Positions 32,018 to 44,431 of a DNA stretch of 64,000 nucleotides are shown piece by piece. Each line of letters starts with the position of its first letter. Positions within the stretch are counted from its first letter, which is position 1. Source of the DNA: Prostheceraeus crozeri (taxonomy: Eukaryota; Platyhelminthes; Polycladida; Euryleptidae); assembly GCA_907163375.1 (NCBI GenBank), contig CAJQUW010003469.1, forward strand, positions 124,001 through 188,000, in the 5' to 3' direction. The translations under genes were made by a program, and so were the position numbers. The notes under the pieces were generated by a model. The model was not told the DNA's origin and searched no databases. It was given only the letters and a program-made list of their open reading frames with translations.

Positions 32018-34207
32018 ACGCTGATTCCAAATCTGGTCTCTGTTTTCCCGTCTGAGGCTTGCTTCACCCGCTAGAGCAATTTTCATAAAAATTCTAACTC
32101 TGTCGTTTTTTCGTCAATGTCCAAAATTTCAATAAAGTCTCACCTCTAAACGAAGGCAGATACGAACAAGCCATGTTCTCCACTGAATTTGTCCCACTCC
32201 CAGTTTTCAAACGAGCTATTGCACGACTTTCTACGATGTCTACAACCAAAGTTGGAAGATCGTTGCCGAGGGGGGGGTCAGAACTTTTTCTCTCCAATTG
32301 AGTTGGGAAGACGTTCCTAGACCCAAAAGTGGCCAAAACGTCCGAATTTGCACTCCATTTTCCCATCCGAGCACTCCTTCATACCGAAACATGGACTTTC
32401 TCATCCCAAAACCTCCAAAACCTGATTTTTTCAACTCTGACGTTTTCCTGGCATTTTCCTCCCTCAACCCAGGAAAATTAGACCAAACTGAGCTTTCCAC
32501 TGCATTTTTCTCACTTTTAGCTTTCAAATGAGCTATTGCACGACTTTCTACGATGTCTACAACCAAAGTTGGAAGATCGTTGCCGAAGGGGGGGGTCAGA
32601 ACTTTTTCTCTCCGATTGAGTTGGGAAGACGTTTCTAGACCCAAAAGTGGCCAAAACGTCCGAATTTGCACTCCATTTTCCCATCCGAGCACTCCTTCAT
32701 ACCGAAACATGGACTTTCTCATCCCAAAACCACCAAAACCTGACCTTTTCTCACTCTGACGTTTTCCTGGCATTTTCCTCCCTCAACCCAGGAAAATTAG
32801 ACCAAACTGAGCTTTCCACTGCATTTTTCTCACTTTTAGCTTTCAAATGAGCTATTGCACGGCTTTCTACGATGTCTACAACCAAAGTTGGAAGATCGTT
32901 GCCGAAGGGGGGGGGGGTCAGAACTTTTTCTCTCCGATTGAGTTGGGAAGACGTTCCTAGACCCAAAAGTGGCCAAAACGTCCGAATTTGCACTCCATTT
33001 TCCCATCCGAGCACTCCTTCATACCGAAACATGGACTTCCTCATCCGAAAAACTCCAAAACCTGACTTTTTCAACTCTGACGTTTTCCTGGCATTTTCCT
33101 CCCTCAACCCAGGAAAATTAGACCAAACTGAGCTTTCCACTGCATTTTTCTCACTTTTAGCTTTCAAATGAGCTATTGCACGACTTTCTACGATGTCTAC
33201 AACCAAAGTTAGAAGATCGTTGCCGAAGGGGGGGGTCAGAACTTTTTCTCTCCGATTGAGTTGGGAAGACGTTCCTAGACCCAAAAGTGGCCAAAACGTC
33301 CGAATTTGCACTCCATTTTCCCATCCGAGCACTCCTTCATACCGAAACATGGACTTCCTCATCCGAAAAACTCCAAAACCTGACTTTTTCAACTCTGACG
33401 TTTTCCTGGCATTTTCCTCCCTCAACCCAGGAAAATTAGACCAAACTGAGCTTTCCACTGCATTTTTCTCACTTTTAGCTTTCAAATGAGCTATTGCACG
33501 ACTTTCTACGATGTCTACAACCAAAGTTGGAAGATCGTTGCCGAAGGGGGGGGTCAGAACTTTTTCTCTCCGATTGAGTTGGGAAGACGTTCCTAGACCC
33601 AAAAGTGGCCAAAACGTCCGAATTTGCACTCCATTTTCCCATCCGAGCACTCCTTCATACCGAAACATGGACTTTCTCATCCCAAAACCTCCAAAACCTG
33701 ATTTTTTCAACTCTGACGTTTTCCTGGCATTTTCCTCCCTCAACCCAGGAAAATTAGACCAAACTGAGCTTTCCACTGCATTTTTCTCACTTTTAGCTTT
33801 CAAATGAGCTATTGCACGACTTTCTACGATGTCTACAACCAAAGTTGGAAGATCGTTGCCGAAGGGGGGGGTCAGAACTTTTTCTCTCCGATTGAGTTGG
33901 GAAGACGTTTCTAGACCCAAAAGTGGCCAAAACGTCCGAATTTGCACTCCATTTTCCCATCCGAGCACTCCTTCATACAGAAACATGGACTTTCTCATCC
34001 CAAAACCACCAAAACCTGACCTTTTCTCACTCTATCCTTCCGAGATTCCACCCCTTGCCTCATCACTCCTCTTTCCTTCCAGAGGGGGGAGACCCGCTTC
34101 CTCCTCTCGGACCCATTCCTCCCAACACATCCTTGGTGAACTCCCTCACCTGCCGGACAGAGGGGGGTTGCGCATTTTGGACTTGCCCCTGGGATGAGCT
34201 TACTACT
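32018..34207 (-). repeat. Right terminal inverted repeat of the Polinton-like element
   Basis: About 2.2 kb, the complement of the left repeat but longer because it has five to six tandem units (landmarks at about 32,213, 32,531, 32,847, 33,169, 33,487 and 33,805; spacing 316-322 bp). Each unit contains a G-run of 7-10 whose length varies. It ends in TACTACT, followed by the target duplication TACTTG (34,208-34,213). Confidence 0.85.
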
Positions 34208-35240
34208 TACTTGGATGCATGTGCTTGACCGCTTAACCGCGATATGCACGTATGCATTTCTTAAAACACACCGCATTACTAATTATTGACGGTCAAATAA
34301 AATATTTCGAGAATGCGTGCATGACTGGTAGTCCATCAAACATTTGATGACATCTACCTTGGTAAGCCTATGTATTGTCTTTGAAAGTAATCATAACCAT
34401 GAATGTTTCTTGAAAACATTTACTTGGTCCGACACGTTTAGCCGAATAGCTGTTTTTTAAACAAACACAGACGATCACGCCTTTATTCTGGGTTTGTAGC
34501 CTGTGAGCTATTCATAAAATCTGAATGATTTTACAACGATAGGTTTTTTTCGTAGTTTTTGATAATCACAGAATATTTCATTTTCATCAACCGATTCATA
34601 AAATTTTTGCTTTGCAATTTTTTAGGACTTCAACTTTGAGACATATAAGGCTGAAGTTACAAATTGCCTCTTGAGACGTGATGTTTTCAAAAGATATGTA
34701 TTGTCAATTCATTGTATTGACATTTTAATTTTTTCGGCACACTGAATATTATTTCAATAAACAACTAGAGGCTCACGGAATTAATTATACAATGTGAAGA
34801 AGAAGAAAGTTGAATAATTTGATTAGGAGGAATACTAAGTCACATACGAGTTGAATTAAACCAGATAGAGAAGCTTCTGCCATGGTTTAATTCGATGGTA
34901 TTGTCTTCAATACTAAGGCAACATGGCTACGTTGCACCGTATTCACTGAATCAAGAAAGATCGAGACCTTCATTCTTGGGCATTATATTTGACTCTGTTC
35001 GAAACATCAGACACAAATTTCACGACTGGCGGTTACCATGCGCCTATTGTTTCTACACATGCTGATAGAAGGAGGACGATAATTAGGAATTCTTTTGGCG
35101 CTTTCGGTCTTCTTCCATTGTGGCAGTTATCTTGGTTGCTCTTGTCGATACTTCTTGATACGTTGGTGTCATCGTGCCTGTGTATTAACGTGTGCTTTTT
35201 CACATCATGGCATGAATGCGCCGTAGTTCAAAATAACGTG
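34208..35240. other. Gene-free stretch right of the Polinton-like element
   Basis: AT-rich DNA without a supported gene. The short open frame at 34,989-35,276 runs across the duplication border and lacks recognisable features. Confidence 0.45.
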
Positions 35241-36157
35241 TTCCAAAATGTAATTGCTTCAACTAAACATATTTGAATATTGAAGCCTGGGTACAACTAA
35301 ATAGAAATACGGCTAACGACAACTTAAATGAATTTTATGAATCAGATGATGACAAGGCAGTGTTTTGTGATCGTCATAAAGTTCAGGAAGTGAATTTTCC
35401 TGTCGATATGAAATCATTTAGATTCCGCAAGTAGTTCACTGGCTGCAGGCCATTGAGGAAAGTAGATGGTTTTCATCTTAAGAACCAACGCTCACAGAAA
35501 TAAAAAAAATGAAAAACTGAGGTCGATTGAGTTAAATATTGTTCACGTCAAAATTTGATGTCAAAACTCAAATAGGATTGTCTCAAATTTTACGATGAAA
35601 GCAGTTTAAAGAAGTGTCCCGATAATTATCGAGCGGTGTAGTTGGAATAATATATCTGGTCAATATTAAAGAATTGCCGTGGAAATTCGATGAAATAGCC
35701 CGGGAATTTGAAGCTTGAAATCTGGCCGCCACCCTGTATTCAGAATCCGAAAATCTTAACTTTCTGAATCATATACTCAATTCGGTAGGATTGCTGAGAA
35801 TTTTGGTGATTTTGATAAGTCGGCGGGATGAATTTGTTTGGCTCGAATAGAAACACTGGTAGTTACACTCAATGTCAATGGTTTCATAATAAAACTCGTT
35901 AAAGCATCGTGATTGATATATTTAAGTAATCTGCTTCAATTCGTGTGTGGGTTGTATTTGAGGGTGCATTATATGATGATCCGTTTCATTTCATGTGCGG
36001 GTTGTATTCGAGGACGGATTCTATTCGAGAAAATACGGCATGATATATATTTGATTATTAACAATGTTTGATTGCCAATAACTATTATTCATCATTTGGC
36101 TTTTATTGCGTTCTCTTTATCTATCTTGCAGATATTCCGTGAAATTGTTTTGTCGCT

Positions 36158-39039
36158 ATGGATGTATCGTGGTGTTCAGTAGTTGGTGCCACTATACTTT
36201 TCTTAATTATTCGATTTTTTTACCCCCTTTTGCAAATACTCTATCGCTTCTTGATAGCTTCCCGGCAACTTGTAGAGATCAAGCGGTTTCAGAGGAGTTC
36301 GGATGATTGGGCTGTCATAACTGGTGGGACTGATGGCATTGGAAAAGCATATGCTGAAGAATTTGCAAAACTCGGCTTTAAGATTTGCATAATAAGTCGG
36401 TCATTAGAAAAACTCGAAGCAGTTTCCAAAGAATTAAGTAGTTCACATGGTGTTCAGACGAAGATCATACAAGCCGATTTCACAAAGGTGAGCTCTTCAT
36501 TTTATATACCTTAATTTTGACTCAGTGTAATTGCTCCGATAAAATCTGTCCTATTCACAAGTATCTGAGCCACAATATTAAAGCTAGCATTAGAGCATTG
36601 AAATTATGGAATTTTACCAAGGACTCGAAATTTTCCTACTCTTCTTGCTTTTTGGGGTCAAAATCATTGGGTCATGATGATAGAAATAATGTGAAATAAA
36701 ATAATAGTGGATAGGGGTATGCATTATCAGTTGTTACTTGTGGAAAAACTTGAGAAGTGTCTGTCGGATAGTGTCGCTAAAGGACACCTGCGCACAATAA
36801 ATTGAAAGCGTGTTTTCATCTGAAAATTGATTCATTAAAGATGAATTTTTGTTTCATCGTTGATGCATTTTCACATAATGTCTCGCTCACAATTTTTTAA
36901 GACCAGAGCTTGTGATTTCATTGTGATATTACTCATCGTTTTATACGAACATTTAAATGCACCCACAATCCTTTATTTGCATTGCATGTGGCATGTTGTG
37001 ATGCGTTATATCTATGAATCTAACTGTATTTTTGTGGTCAGTGAAAAGAAATGAGCAAGAAGAATTATTGAAAGCCACTCGAAATCTTCCTACTTTTTGA
37101 CAGCCTATTGATCAGCTTCGAACCCTGATGTTACTTTCCTTTTCTTCTAATGCTAGCTTTGATATGATATGATGTCAACATTCATTTAATTTTTTCAAAA
37201 AAACCGTTGTGACAAGCTTTTGAGTATGAATTAAGCCTTTGTAGTGTTGGTTTCCTAATCATCACCGGGTTTCCTAATCAACGAACAATTGCTCCTTAAA
37301 GCTGGAGTGAGTGGATGCTCCTCATGCTATCAGGCTTATCAGAAGGACATGTCCGATTTTATCACTTATGATGACCTTCCATTCTAATACTTGCGATGAT
37401 GCCAACACTGAAATGTTTTGGTATTGTGAACATCCTCCACTGGTAATCAATCTTAGGTTGCTACTAAAGCGAGAGACTATGATATAGGTCAAAGATTTTG
37501 CAACGGTCAGCGCTATCCAACAGCGATGGAACGGCTCTACATTCAGAGGTATCATGTTGAAATCTGGTTTGAATGAATGATTGAGAGGTGTTTCCTATGG
37601 TAAGAAATGAGGGAATTGGTGTGTCGATTTTGTGCAGTACAATGGGTGGGCATCTGCAAACTACAGACTACACCGCATTTAAAAATGTATAAAAGGATCA
37701 AAATCTGACTTATCAAATTTGATATTTGCTTGTATCATTACTTTTCGATCAAATACTCATCCCACCCTATTATTCGCCATGATATCAAGAAAGGTCTGCA
37801 GAATAATTAACATAGAAATTCTTGAACTTTTGCTCGAGAACACTTACTCACACTTCATCCTTTATTATTATCTATTGCGATTCAATTTTCAGTTTGAGTC
37901 TCCTAGAAGCCACAAGTCTTAGTGTTGTATCTTCAGCTACATACAAAGCGACATAGCCAATACACATAATCTATATTTTATGTACATGTACATTATATAT
38001 GATTATGTGCTGTATTTAGGCGTGCATGCCATTAAAGGCCATATTGGATTGAATATAAGTGTAATGCAATAATGTTTTTTTGATTATTTAAGATATTTCT
38101 CGGAAATGAATAAGCCAATCAAAGAGCTTGCTTACCACATACTGCGTTCTGACAACCCAACACTAACAAGGATAACGATATTATCGGTATTCCATTCTCG
38201 TCGATCGGCAGTATCGTGCTGTCAAACAAAATGTTGTGTCAAGCGTGAAAGTCACTTCTTTGAAACTGAAATTGATATTCGTTATTTTTCATCGACGAGA
38301 GCTTACTTTCCCTGTTTGTATCTTATTAGTTGTTGTAATTCGTCTGTTGCGATATTATAATGTTCTTGATTATAACTTGGTGATATTGACTCATCATATC
38401 TGTATTATTTCTTTGCAGACGGACATTTACGACAGACTGAGTGCAGAATTTGAGTTGATGAAGATTGCTATTCTTGTAAACAACGTAGGCATGACTCAAT
38501 CATATCCTTGTGCACTTTGGGAATATCCTGCAGATGGTAACTTCTACATCGATTTTGCTCACTGCAATATGACATCTGCAGTCATGACCACTCGCTGTGC
38601 ACTTAAAGAGGGAGGTATGTTGAACAGCGATCATGGACTCATCATCAATATAGCATCTGCATCTGGAGTTTATCCGTTGCCTCTAGCTAGTATGTATGCA
38701 TCTACAAAAGCATTCCTTGATTTCTTTTCTCGTGGTCTGTCGATGGAACTCAAAAAAACACATGTCAAAGTTCATACTGTTTTACCATTTTATGTACTTA
38801 CTAAGTTTATAGGAAAGTTTCGTCCTCCCCGGATCTTTGCGCCATCTGCCACTAACTATGTTAGATCTGCATTGAGAATGGTTGGTGTAGAGGATCGCAC
38901 GCATGGCACATTGTCACATGCTATTCAAGGTCTTCTAATGAGTCAACCTCCAGAGACTGTGCGCAAACGAATTGCTTACTTTCTACATTCCCTTCGCGCC
39001 AAAATCGTGCGTGGTGCAATTACCAGATCAAATCAGTGA
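36158..39039 (+). CDS. HSD17B12-like: HSD17B12-like very-long-chain 3-oxoacyl-CoA reductase, copy 2 (two coding exons)
   Basis: Coding exons 36,158-36,487 and 38,419-39,039 give about 316 aa. Exon 1 encodes the same 110 residues as copy 1, including the membrane anchor and TGGTDGIG. Exon 2 keeps NNVG, N160, IASASG and YASTK, so the catalytic set is complete. Differences cluster near the C-terminus: LGS/LAS, RPLGIF/RPPRIF, LLNSF/FLHSL, and a tail extended to end in ITRSNQ. The splice sites are the same as in copy 1, and the CAG acceptor upstream of the ATG is also kept (36,131). Both copies look functional, so this is a recent paralogue rather than a processed pseudogene. Confidence 0.85.
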
Positions 39040-39708
39040 AAATGCAACATCCCGATCTTTCGGAAATACTTCTTGTGTTCAATCTAAATAAATATTAAAC
39101 TATTCAGTGTTCCGACCTTTCTAAATTAGCTTATTGAAATATTCTGCTTGATTAAAAAACAATAGAAACGAACGCATGTTGTTTTGATTATTCATTTGTG
39201 GCATGTAAATTACCACAGGAATCAACCACAGACTGACTTGGCAAGCACGTATTTACCAAGAATAATGAATCATTATAATCACTACCAGTCAACTGGGACC
39301 TTGGTAGGTGCTGACATCCTCAGACTTCAATGGATCGTTGTGACATTAATAGTTCTAGTTTGTCACTCATTATCCATTAACATCTTAGTTAAACTTATCG
39401 AATTATTGAAGGCTCGGCCAAAGGTTGCAAGCCCGTTCCTCATGCCAATCGAGTTGCTATCACAAGATTCTCGTGACAACTGTTATGTTGATCAAAGTTC
39501 AGTGCCAATACATGATGACTGGCTACTGTATTAGATTAGAAGTCTGCAGTCGTCAGAATTCACCCACTGCACGACACTAAGTTTTCATCCGAGCCGAAAC
39601 ACGACACACGAACACCAAGTTCTGACCGCCTACATCTAGCAGGAAAGTAACACGATAGTGTTTTATAATGCGAGCGTGTGCATCTTCCTTCATCAAAAAT
39701 AATATGTA

Positions 39709-39883
39709 CAGTAGAACCTCCATATTACGGACCGTCGGGACTGCGCCTTAGTCTCCGCATTTTAGAGGTGTCCGCAATATGGAGTTACCGGTGATGATAC
39801 GGACATTATTCGGGACTGAGCTTACCTGTCCGTAATACGGAGGTGTCCGCTGTATAGAATGTCCGCAATAGGAGGTTCCACTG
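39709..39883. mobile_element. pogo/Tigger-type MITE
   Basis: 175 bp with ends CAGTAGAACCTCC and GGAGGTTCCACTG, flanked by TA on both sides (39,707-39,708 and 39,884-39,885). CAGTAGAACCTC is the widespread terminal sequence of Tigger/pogo MITEs in animals. The corresponding place in copy 1 (about 12,372) has no insertion. Confidence 0.9.
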
Positions 39884-40310
39884 TAATTCAATACAGAACA
39901 AAGTTGCAACAAAATAATTCGATTTGGATTGAAAGATCAGTGATAGTTGTCAAAAGGCAGGTATGTGGTCGATCAAGTAAAACTAAATTCCAGGTGCTCT
40001 GGACTTAGAGAACAATATTTCTTGTTTATAACAAGCTCCGCTGCTGAAGCGGAGGTGACTGCGGGAAGTGTCAAATGTGGCACCCAGGTTCGATGCTCAC
40101 CTCAGGAAGCGGTTGATGTTCATGTCTCGGCCATGTATTGGTTAACTGTTTTGCACCCCCACCTGACCTTACCTGGCAAGTGCTAGAAACGAATGTTGCT
40201 TTTAATACAATCTTTATCATTGAGTAATAAAATGGATCAAATTGAGTGACCCTGGAGCAGATACAACAGAACGCGTCATTGAAATTAAGTCAGCAGCATA
40301 AAATGTGATC

Positions 40311-41046
40311 ACACCAGAATATTACATTTGGGTGATAGAGACAGGACAGATTCTGAACTAGTTGATTACGTGGATGATAAAGAGATGAAGGAAATGAAAG
40401 TGAGTGCAAGAATGGGTAGCATGCTGCACTTCTGCACTGTCTGTCAGGCAGGATTCTCTTGTACTAGCCCTAATAGATCATTCGTGGTCAATGTCAGATT
40501 CACATCTAGTTTGCCTGGCCTAAGCCAACGGAAGAAGGAATGAATTGAAGTTATTTTTTGTCTTGACTGCCAACAGGTACATAACTCTGCATAATAAACG
40601 CGGTTTGAATCACACATTAAGAAATTGTTGTCATAAATATGAGATTTTTGGAGTGGGAAGATCGCACAGAATTTGATTGAGCTGCATCTCTGCTTCTCTG
40701 GCGCATGTAAAGAAAAATAAACAGGGAAGTCGGGAGGGTAGCCTGTATGTGAAATTATCATCAACTTTAGCACGACTCTTGTCAATGGCAACAGAAGAGG
40801 AGTGTTTTAAATGCACTGCAGCACATCGTGAGAAGTTCCTTTCCATAGAGAGCGACCAGGGATATAGGGAAGATGGTGAGGGGCTTGGATTTTGCAGGGA
40901 TGAACATTTAAATTCATCTTCCTCCAGCAATTACATCGGCTGTAGAAAGTGCAAAATGCATGCGACAGATTAGTCCGACCGTTTCCAAGGAATGCCTGCA
41001 TTTCCCAGATAATTTACAACTTTCACTAACCGCTTGTGTTCACTAC
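40311..41046. other. Gene-free stretch after copy 2
   Basis: Short overlapping open frames on both strands (40,328-41,196) without recognisable domains. No gene is supported. Confidence 0.4.
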
Positions 41047-41054
41047 CGCATTGT

Positions 41055-41636
41055 CAGTGTTGCCACAACGGCGGATTTTTTCGGCGCGGCTGAATTCTTG
41101 AGGGGGCGGCGAAATGTTGACAATTTAAAAACTCCGCCGATTTACGTTTTCTGTTATTTGCCGTTTTGTGTTGTAACTAGGAAGCATCGCCTATAACGAA
41201 AAAGATACGATCATCATTTAGGAAATAATATATGATCGTGAACGACTGGCTACTAGCATAATCTTAACTTTCCATTTACAAGTCAGCGACTGAAATGAAA
41301 GGAATGACCGGGGACTGACTACTATCATCCTGATCAACTTTTTCATAACCTATCTATTTGAGTATTTTGCAATTATCTCCGCTTATTTCAAGCTCAACCT
41401 TTTCTACAATTTTCGTTTCGATTGCAACATTTCGATCCCTTTCATTTTAGAATATTGATTCCTAGTTAATCAAGTTGAAATCTATCAGAAATCAGCATTA
41501 GAGAAAGAGTGCATGATTGTGTGTTCAGCTCACTAGCAGAAAAGCACGAAAGGGCCTATGTGTATAGGCCTACAGATATCGCCGGAATTTGGTCGTCGCG
41601 GTGGAATTTTCTTCAGTTGTCGCTGTGGCAACACTG
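41055..41636. mobile_element. Non-autonomous hAT element
   Basis: 582 bp bounded by the 13-bp inverted repeat CAGTGTTGCCACA. The flanking 8-mers CGCATTGT (41,047-41,054) and CGCACTGT (41,637-41,644) agree at 7 of 8. No transposase is inside. The left end continues GCGGATTTTTT, as at the end of the hAT remnant at 59,830-61,320, so the two probably belong to one family. Confidence 0.85.
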
Positions 41637-41644
41637 CGCACTGT

Positions 41645-42534
41645 GTACTGCAGAAGTGGTCAATGCATGGCTGCGAGCCATTGTGGCTCACCACCGTTTC
41701 TCATCTGAAGTGGAGTGGCCCGCGGACACTATTTGAATCGATGTGAAAATGGCCCATTCAAAAATTTGACCTATAAGATGCGCATCTAAAGTTGATGCAT
41801 CTTCTTTAGAATTTGCAAAATCATTCATTAATTCAAGTAAATGAGCAATATGATGGCACAACAATTCACATTAAAATTGTTATGGTCAACCACGGTTACT
41901 GTCGTAACAATCAACAAAATTGAATGCCTTCTCGTTCTCAGCATGATCGTAAGTGCCACTTACTGGGTGAGTTTGCCGTAGACTAAGTCACTTGATATTC
42001 GATGCTTTGTTGAGCAGGTTTCACTACACAAACTACGCTGCAATTGGCCTAAAAAAAGACAAAATATTTGTACGTATGAAGAAAACCGACCGGTGAGACA
42101 CCTGATTTTTACAAGCCAACATTTCTTTTAATTATCCTTCCTGGACTGCATTTTTATGCCGCGACACCAATATATTTTCTACTACAATGACATTATCGCA
42201 CGAGTATCGTCAGTGAAGCCTTGGGCGGGTATGTTTGAATGACATGTAGCACCTACATGTAGGTTTATTATAATGCTTAAAAACAGCTCAGCGGACGGAT
42301 CAGTGATCTGATTCAGGGAAATCTTGTAAAAATTGTTGAAGCAACTACTGTAGTAGAATCAAGGCGCTATGAATATGATAGTATGCTCAACCGGCACAGT
42401 GAGCACAGTCCCTTAGGAGATCCAACATAGAAGGAAATTTAATGTGGTACAATCATGCCAAAAGCTTGTGAAATTAGAAATAATGCATAGAAGATGAAAA
42501 AATATTCTTCATGAACTGATTCTTTAGGCCGTAT
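41645..42534. other. Gene-free stretch
   Basis: No supported feature seen. Confidence 0.4.
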
Positions 42535-44431
42535 CAGGAACCCTAGTTATCGGCGCTTTTGACCGCTTAATACCTGGAAGTGACATCCCTAAAATCTCTG
42601 TGTATCAATCGTACAAGTTGAGTCTTAGAAAATTCAGTATCACTGTTGGATGCATCGCATTTTATTTTCAAAAGCTCAACTAATTGTGTCTTTTTTTTAA
42701 GATGGTGATAATAAAACACCATAATCGCACCAGGAAATAGGCCTATTGAGTCAATATCTGCTGATGATACATAAGTCAATGCTCTGTTGATCAACTTCAA
42801 GAATCCAAGCAATCCTTCTATTAAATCGTAATGCTGCGCCGCAGTAATGGTAGTCTCATGCAGTGAGACTTCAGGGGAAACACTCGCTTCTTCACAACAC
42901 ACGATTTCGTGGTTCTAATGCTCGGTGATTCAGTTTATAAGAAATTCTGGCACGGAGTGCGGATTCCTTAACAAACCGGAATATTTTTGAAATATCAGCT
43001 GTAATAATTAGTCACCGATGGATTTTAAGAGTCAAGAAATTTAAACACAGTTCTGGATGCCCAAATATTGTAAAGGTTTCTTAAGTTGTGGACTGGATCA
43101 AATATATCAGAAGCAGTGAAGTTCTTGAAAAGGAATTGGCGATCTTGAAATCATCAATATTTGGGGTGGGATCCAAAATGAATGTCATGTTGGAAACAAT
43201 TTCTCAACGATTTCACAAAGAATCCGCAGACAACTCGTCCTGGATAGACCTGGCGTCGATCCGGCATGTTCATCGCCATGCACCTTTCCACCTCCAAATA
43301 CTTTCCTTTTTAAATGAATCTCTCAATGCACAAGATAACTCCTCTTTCTTCGGGTGACATTTCAGCAGCATGCAAACATTTTATCATTGCACAATTTGGT
43401 AAATCAGAAAAGATCGCAGACACAGTCTCTGTAAATGTTGTTTTACTTGACAGATTCAAGAAGCTTGAGAGTGATCATTTTATGACGTGAGCAAATCATC
43501 AATTTGCGAAAGAAAACAGGGAAATCGGGTTGAACAATATGCAAGCATTTCTCGTTCGAGTGAATGTACTTTTATTTGGTCGATCGTTACACTAAAGCGA
43601 ATATAATCAGCAGTGATGAAGGATTTCATAAATGCCGGAATATCGCATTCAGTGCGAATCATGAAAAGTGACAAAGAACTTTCATTCCACACTTCTCCAA
43701 CTTTCCTTCTTCCAGCTTTCCAAACTTTCATTCCATACAATTTAAATGGTCGGACGTTTCATATGCTTTCAAGTCAGAAAAAATCGACTTACAAAGTCTA
43801 TTGTGGCAAAATTTCCGTGTTCATCAGTTCCATTTTCTCGATTGTTCCTTAGCGACAATTTTCCATGCAGACAATCTTATTTGTGGGATATTGTGAGACA
43901 CGCCAGTTGAAGCACTTTTGACGCTGGAAGGCAATGCGGTTTTGCATCATCTGTTACACAAAGATTGAGATCTAAGTTTCCCATTTGCTTGCATCACAAG
44001 AAAAATTGACAAATTTTTCGAAATTTTCAGACCATAATCTAAAGTTATTGCTTTCAATGTTTTACAAAATGAATATTTCCCACTTTCGAGGTATATAATC
44101 TGATCGACTTCTCTAATAGTTCTGTAGTCGATTTTGGAAACATGTGAAGCGTTATCTTTGGCGATGTTTCTGGCTCACATGAGATGTTCACATGATAGAG
44201 CAACATATCATGGAACACAGCATTTATTACGCATCCTTATGTTTCTATCAAAAAGTCCAGCAAGCCATTTTTTGTGACAGCCTTGTTAAAAATTGGACGA
44301 CTTGCATGTTTTACAGCATGGAAACACAATAAGAACACAGACAGCTGTAATTTCGTCAAGACTCAACTTGTAGGCTTCAAATTTCAATGTCACTTCCTGG
44401 TCAAGCGTAGCGCAGATAACTAGGGCTCCCT
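42535..44431. mobile_element. Unclassified element with ~50-bp inverted ends
   Basis: The left end CAGGAACCCTAGTTATCGGC and the complement of the right end, CAGGGAGCCCTAGTTATCTG, match, and similarity continues through a GGAAGTGACAT block about 45 bp in. No convincing target duplication was found (GGCCGTAT against AGTTATTT). Open frames inside (42,567-42,902 minus; 43,088-43,357 plus; 43,480-43,740 minus) do not resemble a transposase that I can name. It could be a decayed DNA transposon of roughly 1.9 kb. Confidence 0.55.

Larger units (their letters stand above)
14788..34207. mobile_element. Polinton/adintovirus-like fossil, 19.4 kb
   Basis: The element is bounded by inverted copies of AGTAGTAAGCTCA and flanked by identical 6-bp repeats TACTTG (14,782-14,787 and 34,208-34,213). 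AG...CT ends and a 6-bp target duplication are the Polinton signature. It holds a protein-primed family-B DNA polymerase and about a dozen other genes, plus strand on the left and mostly minus strand on the right. No capsid, penton, packaging ATPase, adenovirus-type protease or integrase is recognisable, which is unusual. A 5'-truncated LINE has inserted at 18,090-18,795. It is a fossil with a handful of breaks, concentrated in the polymerase. Intact target duplication and nearly identical repeat units suggest a fairly young insertion. Confidence 0.85.
35241..40310 (+). repeat. Duplicated block, copy 2
   Basis: Counterpart of 8,226-12,740. It differs by about 660 bp of extra intron sequence (37,680-38,347), loss of about 280 bp elsewhere in the intron, and a pogo-type MITE at 39,709-39,883. 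Divergence rises sharply after the stop codon. Confidence 0.9.

Noticed and set aside
32751-33998. 415-residue open frame on the minus strand
   Set aside because: It runs through the tandem units of the right inverted repeat. The unit length is a multiple of three, so frames stay open on both strands. The translation is the same block repeated, with no domain.
38236-38418. In-frame extension upstream of exon 2 in copy 2
   Set aside because: It lies in the intron; the splice acceptor and exon border are shared with copy 1.
42567-42902. 111-aa minus-strand frame as a transposase
   Set aside because: No motif of a known transposase family is visible, so it is left within the unclassified element.
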